Assembly (NCBI RefSeq): GCF_900769625.1
Contig: NZ_CAAGHK010000007.1
Location: 1-5,448, forward strand
Reading direction: 5' to 3'
DNA length: 5,448 nt
Source of the DNA: an uncultured Clostridium sp.
GTDB taxonomy: Bacteria; Bacillota; Clostridia; Clostridiales; Clostridiaceae
The position numbers were made by a program, and so were the translations under genes. Position 1 is the stretch's first letter. Every line of letters starts with the position of its first letter. The notes beneath the pieces were generated by a model. The model saw nothing but the letters and a program-made list of their open reading frames with translations, was not told where the DNA came from and did not search any database. Positions 1-5,448 of this stretch are shown in pieces.

Positions 1-481
1 AAAAGACAGGGCAGAAAATCTTAAATGCAATGATAATTTTACAGATTTTATTGGCAGAGAGATGATTCCTTGTGTAAAAGAAAAGTATAATATTTCTACC
101 AATCCTCAAAAAAATGTTGTTGGCGGTTATAGTCTGGGCGGCCTTGCTGCATCATATGCAGGACTTAGACTTAATGACATATTTGGCAATGTGATTTCAC
201 AGTCTGGTTCATACTGGTATAAGCGTTATGGATATGATAATGATGATATTTTATGGATTAATAATCTATTTAATGAAAAAGGAAAGCTACCTTTGAAGTT
301 TTATATTAATGTAGGGGCAATTGAACCTCAGATTTCAATGAAGGATACCAATATTAGCTTTAAAAATAATCTATTATCTCATGGATATGATGTAAAGTTT
401 GAAGAGTTCGGCAGCGGTCATGATCATCTTTATTGGGGTGAAACTCTGGCAAATGGTCTTATTTATCTTATAGGTATATAA
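1..481 (+). CDS. Enterochelin esterase-like alpha/beta hydrolase, C-terminal part (5' truncated by window edge)
   Basis: The frame is open from base 2 with no start in view, so the gene begins before the window; the ATG at 62 is internal. The 159 visible residues carry the family's C-terminal landmarks in order: R-A-E-N-L-x-C-N near the start, the nucleophile elbow GGYSLGG (Ser codon 131-133), S-Q-S-G-S-Y-W after it, V-G-A-I-E-P, and the His motif GHDHLYW (His codon 419-421) before the final helix. These match the esterase D / Fes family (PF00756-type), whose members hydrolyse esters such as ferric-siderophore trilactones or act as acyl or carbohydrate esterases. The N-terminal part that would help decide the substrate is missing, and no siderophore gene is visible nearby, so the iron role is not established. 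No lipoprotein or secretion signal can be judged. No clear Rho-independent terminator follows; an AT-only nested inverted repeat lies 12-96 bases downstream. Confidence 0.85.
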   Translation, partial: KDRAENLKCNDNFTDFIGREMIPCVKEKYNISTNPQKNVVGGYSLGGLAASYAGLRLNDIFGNVISQSGSYWYKRYGYDNDDILWINNLFNEKGKLPLKFYINVGAIEPQISMKDTNISFKNNLLSHGYDVKFEEFGSGHDHLYWGETLANGLIYLIGI

Positions 482-492
482 GATAAAAACTG

Positions 493-577
493 ATTGCTAT
501 TATTATGTGTTAAATAATTGTAAAATCTCACAAAGAAATATATGTATATTGAGCAAATATACATAAACAATAGCAAT
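493..577. repeat. Nested inverted repeat: 10-bp perfect inner dyad within an 11/12 outer dyad
   Basis: The inner arms TATGTATATT (541-550) and AATATACATA (556-565) are perfectly complementary around a 5-base loop. The outer arms, 493-504 (ATTGCTATTATT) and 566-577 (AACAATAGCAAT), pair at 11 of 12 positions and flank the inner dyad directly on its right side. There is no T run after either element, so it is not a classical terminator. It may be an operator, an RNA fold at the esterase 3' end, or a product of the AT-rich composition. Confidence 0.5.
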
Positions 578-625
578 TGTATAGGATTTCATTTATAATA
601 TAAGTAATGTAACAAGTCTAAAATT

Positions 626-655
626 CTCACAATAGAAGAATCAGAAGTATATAAT
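626..655 (+). promoter_or_regulatory. Candidate sigma-A promoter for the SseB-like gene
   Basis: A perfect -10 TATAAT lies at 650-655. Eighteen bases upstream, CTCACA (626-631) matches 4 of 6 bases of the -35 consensus. Transcription would start near 662 and leave a leader of roughly 150 bases before the GTG at 811. The -35 box sits inside the second copy of the direct repeat. In sequence this AT-rich, a lone TATAAT is weak evidence (another is at 594-599), so this is tentative. Confidence 0.35.
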
Positions 656-690
656 ATGCAGGAATTAAGAGCAGTAAGGGTTTAAGAAAT

Positions 691-709
691 AATAAGTAAT
701 AAGTAATAG
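691..709. repeat. Short tandem repeat, period 7, about 2.5 copies
   Basis: The unit AATAAGT is repeated as AATAAGT-AATAAGT-AATAG from 691 to 709, about 100 bases upstream of the SseB-like gene and inside its probable leader. It is too short to assign a role. A repeat like this can vary in copy number by slippage. Confidence 0.5.
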
Positions 710-797
710 TGAAAAGTAAAAATAAGAATTAATGTTGATTAATAGCATAGAGCTATTTTTAACAAAGATTACATTATCGTTACTAAAAGGGAAGTTT

Positions 798-802
798 GGA
801 GG
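798..802 (+). promoter_or_regulatory. Ribosome binding site deciding the GTG start
   Basis: GGAGG at 798-802 is followed by an 8-base spacer and then GTG at 811. There is no competing ATG nearby in this frame, so the strong Shine-Dalgarno fixes the non-ATG start. Confidence 0.8.
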
Positions 803-810
803 AAAACTAA

Positions 811-2571
811 GTGGGTATATTTGATGCATTTAATAAAGACAAAGATAAGGTTAAAGAAAAGGCCGCCGAAATAAAAGAAGAAGTGAAAGCAGTTACAGCA
901 AAAAATGAAGCAGAAGTTAAATATGTAAAGGAAAGCTATATACTTACTCAGGAAAGATGCAGCGAACTTCTTCAGAGAATTTTTAATGACAGTGATCATG
1001 GAAAATCAATGATGGAGGAAACAAGCCTGCCAGAAAACATATTTGTTTTAGGATATATAGAAAACAGCATACTGCCTGATTTAAAGAATAAAGGCAATGA
1101 AAAAGATTATATGTGGTTTTATTCAAGTATGACTATTTTTAGGAAGATATTTTATGATAAGATAATGAACGCAGAAAAGCTATGGAAAGTCATGCTCAAG
1201 ACAACAAAGATGCCATTTTTAGACAGAGGATGTGAACATATATTAGTATGCGACCAATATAGCGCAACAATAGAAGAAAATCTTAAGAAAATCCGTTATG
1301 ATGTTGAAATAGTGGAAATATCAAATGAGGAATTTAAAAATGAATTAGATGATTTATATAGAAATGGCTACAAAGGAATGTGTTTCAGTGATGGAATGCA
1401 GAGACCTTATTATTTCAGCAAAGAGAGCATAGCAGGTTTAGAAGAGAAACATTCACCAGAATTTCTTGTAAATCCGGAAACTCAATACTGCATGACAGCA
1501 TTCTTTCAGGAAATGAGGAGAAATGTAAACTATGAAGGGGCAGATAAGATAAGACATAATCTTGAAAATGCAATGGTAAATTCAATCATGAAAACAAGAT
1601 TTGTAGTTCCTGCAAAGAAATCTAATGTCAATAATGTGGAACTTCCTGTATACATGAGCAGTGAAGATAATGATACTGTGACTACTGGAGTATATGTATT
1701 TACTGATAAATATGAAGCTGATGCACTGAAGAAAATCAATGATAGATATGATGATGGATTGGATTTGTATTCATATGATTTTGATGAACTGATGAATTTA
1801 TTAAATGAAACACATATTAATGAAATACGCATCAACTTTGGCAGCGTAGATTTCAGGGTTAACGAGAAATCATTGAAGCTGCTTAAAAATCAGCATGAAT
1901 TGATGCAGAAGGAAATTGCTGAAAAGAAAGAAGAATGGGAAAGTGTTGAACTTCCCAAGATGATTAAAGATAAAAATGTACCGGCAATTAAGGACTCTAA
2001 TGGGACTATTGTTTTTGCCAGAAAATATGATAGTGTAATGGTCAGCAAGTTTATATTTGAGATTCTTGAAAAGAGAAATATGAAGAAAGAAATCATGCAG
2101 TTCTTCTTTAATGATGATTCTTTAGAAAATCTTACTCTTTATGATTTTGATTTCAGATGTGTAACATTGAAGCTTAAGAAAGAACAAAAAAATAGCGGAC
2201 TTTTCGTTATGCCGATGAGATATGATGATGAAAAAGAAGGTGAAGCTATAGAAGACCAGACACTTCATCATACAGTTAATGCAGCAAAAATAAAAGAAGG
2301 AGAAAGTGTACAAGCAGAAACAAGAACTATGCATTTTTATACAATAGAAAATAAGGATACGAAGAAGAGATATATTCCTTTATTTTCAAATGAAAAGGAA
2401 GCAGAAAAAATCTATGCAAGGGATAAGTTCTGTTACTGCCTTGTTTCATATGAAGATATTCAAGAAAGTGTAAAGCCTTATGATGGTATTGTAATAAATC
2501 CTGCATCGATGAGTTTTATACTTGAAAAAGATCTTTTAGTTAATGTGTTTGATATTAATAATAAATTTTAA
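811..2571 (+). CDS. Large SseB-like protein with three apparent SseB modules
   Basis: This is a 586-residue protein with a GTG start set by GGAGG eight bases upstream. Residues 1-45 are a Lys/Glu-rich helix opening with MGIFDAF, and there is no signal peptide or membrane segment, so it is probably cytoplasmic. Three regions resemble SseB N-terminal domains (PF07179-type). Module A is about 122-208 (I-L-V-C-D-Q-Y, VEIVEISNEEF, G-Y-K-G-M-C-F). Module B is about 225-358 (RFVVPAKK, GVYVFTDKYEADAL, LYSYDFDELMNLL, I-R-I-N-F-G). Module C is about 463-575 (LFVMPMRY, RYIPLFSNEKEAEKI, CLVSYEDIQ, GIVINPASMSFIL). A and C are the most divergent, and C has an acidic insert at about 471-505. SseB family proteins have poorly defined roles; no catalytic motif is visible. 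The gene stands alone between a 329-base gap and a strong terminator. The SseB call rests on strand and motif pattern only; it could be a distinct family with the same fold. Function unknown. Confidence 0.75.
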   Translation: MGIFDAFNKDKDKVKEKAAEIKEEVKAVTAKNEAEVKYVKESYILTQERCSELLQRIFNDSDHGKSMMEETSLPENIFVLGYIENSILPDLKNKGNEKDYMWFYSSMTIFRKIFYDKIMNAEKLWKVMLKTTKMPFLDRGCEHILVCDQYSATIEENLKKIRYDVEIVEISNEEFKNELDDLYRNGYKGMCFSDGMQRPYYFSKESIAGLEEKHSPEFLVNPETQYCMTAFFQEMRRNVNYEGADKIRHNLENAMVNSIMKTRFVVPAKKSNVNNVELPVYMSSEDNDTVTTGVYVFTDKYEADALKKINDRYDDGLDLYSYDFDELMNLLNETHINEIRINFGSVDFRVNEKSLKLLKNQHELMQKEIAEKKEEWESVELPKMIKDKNVPAIKDSNGTIVFARKYDSVMVSKFIFEILEKRNMKKEIMQFFFNDDSLENLTLYDFDFRCVTLKLKKEQKNSGLFVMPMRYDDEKEGEAIEDQTLHHTVNAAKIKEGESVQAETRTMHFYTIENKDTKKRYIPLFSNEKEAEKIYARDKFCYCLVSYEDIQESVKPYDGIVINPASMSFILEKDLLVNVFDINNKF

Positions 2572-2600
2572 ATGCCAGAGAATATTGTTCTCTGGCATTT
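2570..2600 (+). terminator. Strong Rho-independent terminator after the SseB-like gene
   Basis: The arms 2570-2582 and 2588-2600 pair perfectly for 13 bp (core TGCCAGAGAA / TTCTCTGGCA) around the loop TATTG. The stop codon overlaps the left arm. The 3' side ends in TTT, followed by a broken T-rich stretch ending in TTTTT by 2612. The A-rich left flank gives it some capacity to work on the other strand, but no minus-strand gene is seen. Confidence 0.88.
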
Positions 2601-2789
2601 CTACGTATTTTTAATAATTTTCACAAAATGAATAAGCATAGTCTGGTGTTTAATATTCCAGTAAGAAAGTTCTTTAATCTTAAAATAACCTTAATTATCA
2701 GAAGCGATTTTAAAGTAGTCACAGAATATCAGTGGTAATATGATGTTGTTACATGTATTTAGGGATATTATTAGTATAAATTAATAAAA

Positions 2790-2817
2790 TTGACAAATTT
2801 GTGAGGTATATTATAAT
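2790..2817 (+). promoter_or_regulatory. Near-consensus sigma-A promoter of the MarR-ABC unit
   Basis: TTGACA at 2790-2795 and TATAAT at 2812-2817 are both perfect hexamers separated by 16 bases, one short of the optimum. Transcription should start near 2824, about 150 bases before the MarR start. A promoter this good ahead of a repressor gene is expected to be held down by an operator, and a palindrome overlaps the -35 box. Confidence 0.75.
2793..2802. promoter_or_regulatory. Candidate MarR operator (palindrome overlapping -35)
   Basis: ACAAATTTGT is a perfect 10-bp palindrome covering the last three bases of the -35 hexamer and the first half of the spacer. MarR-family dimers typically bind AT-rich dyads in or near their own promoters, and a protein here would block RNA polymerase. 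The dyad is shorter than many characterised MarR sites (about 16-20 bp), and the flanks pair only partly. Assignment to this MarR is inferred from position. Confidence 0.5.
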
Positions 2818-2887
2818 AGTTAGTATGCTACGTATTTAGTTGTATATAAATATTTTTGTAGAACAATAATAAATTTATCATATTATT

Positions 2888-2897
2888 TACTGCAGTA
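2888..2897. repeat. Palindrome TACTGCAGTA in the MarR leader
   Basis: This is a perfect 10-bp palindrome about 65 bases downstream of the expected transcription start, unusual here for its central CTGCAG in AT-rich sequence. It could be a second regulator site or a chance dyad. It shares no sequence with the palindrome in the promoter. Confidence 0.35.
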
Positions 2898-2975
2898 TTA
2901 ATTTTTGAGATTAGAAATTTTATAGGGAATAATATGAAATACTAAATTAACTACTTTAAAATCTGGAGGATGGCT

Positions 2976-3407
2976 ATGGAAGAACAGATAAGGCTAAGTC
3001 TTCTTTTAAAAACCGTAAACAATTTATTTGAAAGGGAACTGAATAATAAAGTTTCATTGATGGATCTGACAAATGCTCAGTGCGGAATATTAGGATATCT
3101 CGACAAAAACAGAAATAAAGAAATTTATCTCAATGATATTGAAAAGAAATTCTGTCTTAAGCGTCCAACTGTATCTGGACTTATTAAGAGACTTGAAGAA
3201 AAGGAATTTGTTATTGTTGAGCATAAAGATAATGACAGAAGATATAAGCAGGTGAGACTTACTGAAAAGAGTGAGGAAATTCTTGCAATCATGAAGGAGA
3301 ACCTTGAGAATACAGAAAAAACATTATATGAGAATATTACAGAGAAAGATAAAGAGGAGCTATACAGAATTCTGAGCATAATGTTTAATACAATGAAGAA
3401 GGAATAA
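2976..3407 (+). CDS. MarR-family transcriptional regulator
   Basis: This is a 143-residue winged helix-turn-helix protein of usual MarR length. I start it at the ATG at 2976, six bases after GGAGG (2965-2969); the in-frame ATG at 2970 abuts the Shine-Dalgarno with no spacer and is unlikely to be used. Helices at about 2-27 and 100-142 would form the dimer interface. The DNA-binding part runs from about 32 to 95: LTNAQCGILGYL (31-42), a helix I-Y-L-N-D-I-E-K-K-F (50-59), the recognition helix RPTVSGLIKRLE (63-74), and a wing with the family's D-x-R-x-K-type signature (D87, R88, K91) before V-R-L-T-E-K. It lies 102 bases ahead of an ABC exporter pair, the usual arrangement for a MarR repressor of drug efflux, and probably represses its own promoter at 2790-2817. 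Cys36 and Cys60 are present, but there is no evidence that they sense redox. The inducer is unknown. Confidence 0.9.
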   Translation: MEEQIRLSLLLKTVNNLFERELNNKVSLMDLTNAQCGILGYLDKNRNKEIYLNDIEKKFCLKRPTVSGLIKRLEEKEFVIVEHKDNDRRYKQVRLTEKSEEILAIMKENLENTEKTLYENITEKDKEELYRILSIMFNTMKKE

Positions 3408-3449
3408 GAAGAACCAGGTTTTTAAGATATCCTAAAAATATGATATATA

Positions 3450-3477
3450 TTGATTTACAAAAATCACACTAAATAAT
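3450..3477 (+). promoter_or_regulatory. Possible internal promoter ahead of the ABC exporter genes
   Basis: TTGATT (3450-3455, 4 of 6 consensus) and AATAAT (3472-3477, 5 of 6) are spaced by 16 bases in the 102-base MarR-ABC gap. No terminator is seen in this gap, so read-through from the MarR promoter is the simpler model, and this would be a secondary start at best. Confidence 0.25.
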
Positions 3478-3509
3478 GCAATTACATAAACAAAGGAAAG
3501 GAGAATGTT

Positions 3510-5246
3510 ATGCTAAAAACATTAATGTCGCAGGTAAAACAATATAAAAAAGATTCTATTTTATGTCCCATATTTGTAATATTAGAAGTTATCATGGAAG
3601 TAGTAATCCCTTTTTTGATGGCTTCAATAATTGACAAGGGCGTTGAAGCAGGAGATATGAACCATGTTATCAAAATTGGTAGCATAATGATAATAATGGC
3701 GCTGCTTTCATTAACATTTGGTGCATTAGCAGGTAAATATGCAGCAAGTGCCAGTACAGGTTTTGCAAAAAACTTAAGAAAAACAATGTTTGAAAATATA
3801 CAGAGTTTTTCATTTTCTAATATAGACAAGTATTCTACAGCAGGTCTTGTAACAAGGCTTACAACAGATATTACCAATGTGCAGAATGCATATCAGATGG
3901 TTGTACGTCTTTTCACGAGAGCACCAATAATGCTTATATGTGCCATGTTCATGGCCTTTAAGATTAATGCAAGACTTTCAATAGTCTTTTTAGGTGCAAC
4001 AGTATTTCTGGCAGTTTCACTATATCTTATAACTACTAATGTACATCCTGTATTTATGAAGGTATTCAAGAAATATGATGCCTTAAATGCCAGCGTACAG
4101 GAAAATATCAATGCAGTAAGAGTTGTCAAGGCTTATGTAAGGGAGGATTATGAAATTAATAAATTTCATAAGGCCTGTGAAAATATATATAAGCTTTTTG
4201 TAAAAGCTGAAAGTATCCTAGTTCTTAATATGCCGATAATGCAGTTTGCTGTTTATACATGTATACTTTTAATTTCATGGTTTGGTGCCAAGATGATTGT
4301 GTTTGGCAGTCTTACTACCGGAGAACTTATGAGTCTATTCAGCTATATAATGAACATCATGATCAGTCTGATGATGATTTCAATGATATTTGTCATGGTA
4401 ATAATGTCCAAGGCATCGGCTGAGCGTATAGTAGAAGTAATCAATGAGAAGTCTGACCTTAATAACAAGGAAAACTGTGTTTATGAAGTTAAAGACGGTT
4501 CAATTTCTTTTGAAAATGTTGATTTTGCTTATAAAAAAGATGGTGATACAGTCTTAAGAGATATAAACATCGATATAGAAAGTGGAGAAACCATTGGAAT
4601 AATTGGAGGTACAGGAAGTGCCAAATCAAGTCTTGTTCAGCTTATTCCAAGACTTTATGATGTACAGAATGGTCAAGTGAAGGTCGGCGGACTCAATGTA
4701 AAGGAATATGATATTGAAACATTGAGAAATGAAGTAGCCATGGTTCTGCAGAAGAATGTGCTATTCTCAGGAACTATAAAGGACAACCTTAGATGGGGTA
4801 ATAAGGAAGCTACTGATGATGAAATTGTAAGGGCATGTAAGCTTGCACAGGCTGATGAGTTTATCGATACTTTCCCTGACAAGTATGATACTTACATTGA
4901 ACAGGGCGGTTCAAATGTTTCTGGAGGTCAGAAACAGAGACTCTGCATTGCCAGGGCATTGCTGAAAAAGCCGAAGATACTTATACTTGATGATTCAACA
5001 AGTGCAGTAGATACAAAGACTGATACATTGATAAGAAGAGCATTTAAAGAAGAAATTCCAAATACCACAAAGATAATTATTGCACAGAGAATTTCATCAG
5101 TACAGGATTCTGATAAGATAATCGTCTTGAATGAAGGTTCGGTTGTTGATATTGGAAGCCATCAGGAACTTGTAAAGAGATGCGAAATATACAGAGATGT
5201 TTATGAGTCTCAGATGAAGGGAGCTGATAAGGATGAGGAAAAATAA
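3510..5246 (+). CDS. ABC exporter half-transporter (TMD-NBD), degenerate-site subunit of a heterodimer
   Basis: This is a 578-residue fused permease/ATPase, normal length for a type IV (B-type) exporter half. The ATG follows AAGGAG (3498-3503) by six bases. Six membrane helices are at about 17-41, 53-80, 131-150, 155-176, 241-266 and 273-300, with the long intracellular loops expected of exporters between them. The nucleotide-binding domain starts at about 330: A-loop Tyr341, Walker A GGTGSAKSS (366-374, Lys372; Ala replaces the usual Gly before Lys), Q-loop Gln414, signature VSGGQ (470-474), Walker B ILILDD (490-495), D-loop S-A-V-D (498-501). The catalytic Glu position is Asp495 and the switch His is Gln526 (IIAQR). 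This is the pattern of the non-catalytic site in TM287/288, LmrCD and BmrCD-type heterodimers. It probably exports drugs or lipophilic compounds across the inner membrane with the overlapping downstream gene's product. Substrate unknown. Confidence 0.93.
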   Translation: MLKTLMSQVKQYKKDSILCPIFVILEVIMEVVIPFLMASIIDKGVEAGDMNHVIKIGSIMIIMALLSLTFGALAGKYAASASTGFAKNLRKTMFENIQSFSFSNIDKYSTAGLVTRLTTDITNVQNAYQMVVRLFTRAPIMLICAMFMAFKINARLSIVFLGATVFLAVSLYLITTNVHPVFMKVFKKYDALNASVQENINAVRVVKAYVREDYEINKFHKACENIYKLFVKAESILVLNMPIMQFAVYTCILLISWFGAKMIVFGSLTTGELMSLFSYIMNIMISLMMISMIFVMVIMSKASAERIVEVINEKSDLNNKENCVYEVKDGSISFENVDFAYKKDGDTVLRDINIDIESGETIGIIGGTGSAKSSLVQLIPRLYDVQNGQVKVGGLNVKEYDIETLRNEVAMVLQKNVLFSGTIKDNLRWGNKEATDDEIVRACKLAQADEFIDTFPDKYDTYIEQGGSNVSGGQKQRLCIARALLKKPKILILDDSTSAVDTKTDTLIRRAFKEEIPNTTKIIIAQRISSVQDSDKIIVLNEGSVVDIGSHQELVKRCEIYRDVYESQMKGADKDEEK

Positions 5247-5448
5247 TCTGGCAAGACCAAAACCAAAAATGAAGTCAAAACCTTCAGCAATATTAAAGAG
5301 ATTATTTGCTTATATTTTAAAGAATTACAAGATACACTGTATAGCTGTTGTAATCTTAATACTTATCAGTTCAATGGCTAACATTGTTGGAACAATGTTC
5401 ATGAAAAACCTTATTGATGATTATATTACACCGTTTTTAAAAGATACT
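5233..5448 (+). CDS. Second ABC exporter half-transporter, N-terminal 72 residues (3' truncated by window edge)
   Basis: An ATG at 5233 opens a frame that stays open to the last base. It overlaps the preceding gene by 14 bases and has AAGGGAG (5217-5223) nine bases upstream, so translation is probably coupled and the two halves are made in matched amounts. The start M-R-K-N-N-L-A-R-P-K-P-K is a basic Pro/Lys-rich tail typical of the downstream subunit of such pairs. The first membrane helix follows at about 36-58 (I-A-V-V-I-L-I-L-I-S-S), and then F-M-K-N-L-I-D-D-Y-I-T-P, matching the TM1 and first external loop region of B-type exporters. Since the upstream subunit lacks the catalytic Glu and switch His, this one should carry them, and its signature motif may be the altered one. 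That part lies outside the window. Confidence 0.88.
   Translation, partial: MRKNNLARPKPKMKSKPSAILKRLFAYILKNYKIHCIAVVILILISSMANIVGTMFMKNLIDDYITPFLKDT

Larger units (their letters stand above)
482..810. other. Intergenic region, 329 bases, with repeats and a candidate promoter
   Basis: This gap between the esterase and the SseB-like gene is very AT-rich. It holds a nested inverted repeat (493-577), an imperfect direct repeat (521-536 and 619-636), a candidate sigma-A promoter (626-655), a 7-base tandem repeat (691-709), a small hairpin with a T run (741-760) and the ribosome binding site at 798-802. I found no convincing small gene: the one ORF with an ATG close to the next gene (732-824) has no ribosome binding site. 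Confidence 0.6.
2601..2969. other. Intergenic region and MarR leader, about 370 bases
   Basis: The first part (2601-2785) shows nothing I can support beyond AT-rich sequence; a 36-codon ORF at 2628-2738 lacks a ribosome binding site. The second part holds a near-consensus promoter with an overlapping palindrome (2790-2817). After it comes a leader of about 145 bases containing a second palindrome (2888-2897) and a minimal ORF with its own ribosome binding site (2934-2945), then the MarR ribosome binding site at 2965-2969. Confidence 0.6.

Noticed and set aside
1..481. Siderophore-utilisation gene (fes) assignment
   Set aside because: The motifs fit the broad Fes/esterase D family, but the N-terminus is missing and no iron-uptake gene is visible, so a specific gene name is not justified.
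594..599. A second perfect TATAAT in the first intergenic gap
   Set aside because: No hexamer at 16-18 bases upstream matches the -35 consensus at more than 3 of 6 positions, and the site is more than 200 bases from the next gene.
732..824. 30-codon ORF (starts M-L-I-N-S-I-E-L-F-L) overlapping the start of the SseB-like gene
   Set aside because: No Shine-Dalgarno lies before its ATG, the preceding bases are A-rich without GG, and it runs out of frame through the next gene's own ribosome binding site and start.
1530..1835. Minus-strand ORF of 101 codons inside the SseB-like gene, and similar minus-strand ORFs at 769-999, 1890-2096, 2122-2334, 3125-3379, 3482-3877, 3893-4129 and 4673-4882
   Set aside because: They are antisense shadows of well-supported genes, rich in Ser/Phe/Leu/Ile as expected from the complement of Lys/Glu-rich coding sequence, and show no domain.
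2628..2738. 36-codon ORF (starts M-N-K-H-S-L-V-F) after the terminator
   Set aside because: No ribosome binding site, no recognisable motif and no promoter between the terminator and the ATG; open frames of this size are expected in AT-rich gaps.
2601..2837. Identical 10-mer CTACGTATTT at 2601-2610 and 2828-2837
   Set aside because: A single short match in different contexts (terminator tail and leader) with no flanking similarity; likely chance.
3408..3509. Possible terminator between MarR and the exporter
   Set aside because: Only a 5-bp AT-rich stem (GATTT/AAATC near 3452-3465) is present with no T run, so read-through is more likely.

Overview
The window is AT-rich, with AGA/AGG and A/T-ending codons favoured, strong GGAGG-type ribosome binding sites and short genes all on the + strand. 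This, plus the MarR/heterodimeric ABC exporter pair and the SseB-like protein, fits a low-GC Firmicute, most likely a gut-type Clostridia (Lachnospiraceae-like). That placement is inferred from style and family resemblance, not from a marker gene.

Layout, left to right. (1) 1-481: the 3' end of an enterochelin-esterase-like alpha/beta hydrolase, cut by the window edge. (2) 482-810: a 329-base gap with a nested inverted repeat, a spaced direct repeat, a short tandem repeat and a candidate promoter. (3) 811-2571: a GTG-started 586-residue protein that appears to hold three SseB-like modules, followed directly by a strong hairpin terminator, so it looks monocistronic. (4) 2575-2969: a leader region of about 400 bases with a near-consensus promoter (TTGACA-16-TATAAT) carrying a 10-bp palindrome across its -35 element. 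(5) 2976-3407: a MarR-family repressor. (6) 3510-5246: a 578-residue ABC exporter half-transporter with a non-catalytic-type ATP site. (7) 5233-5448: the first 72 codons of a second half-transporter, overlapping the previous gene by 14 bases.

The right half reads as one unit. The MarR protein probably represses its own promoter through the palindrome, and the two ABC halves form a heterodimeric drug or small-molecule exporter of the TM287/288, LmrCD, BmrCD type. The first half carries Asp in place of the catalytic Glu and Gln in place of the switch His, so the downstream partner is expected to carry the complete catalytic residues. The left half has no clear functional link to the exporter.

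I see no rRNA, tRNA, CRISPR array, insertion sequence or phage gene. Nothing here amounts to a clearly new system. The least described item is the triple SseB-like protein.
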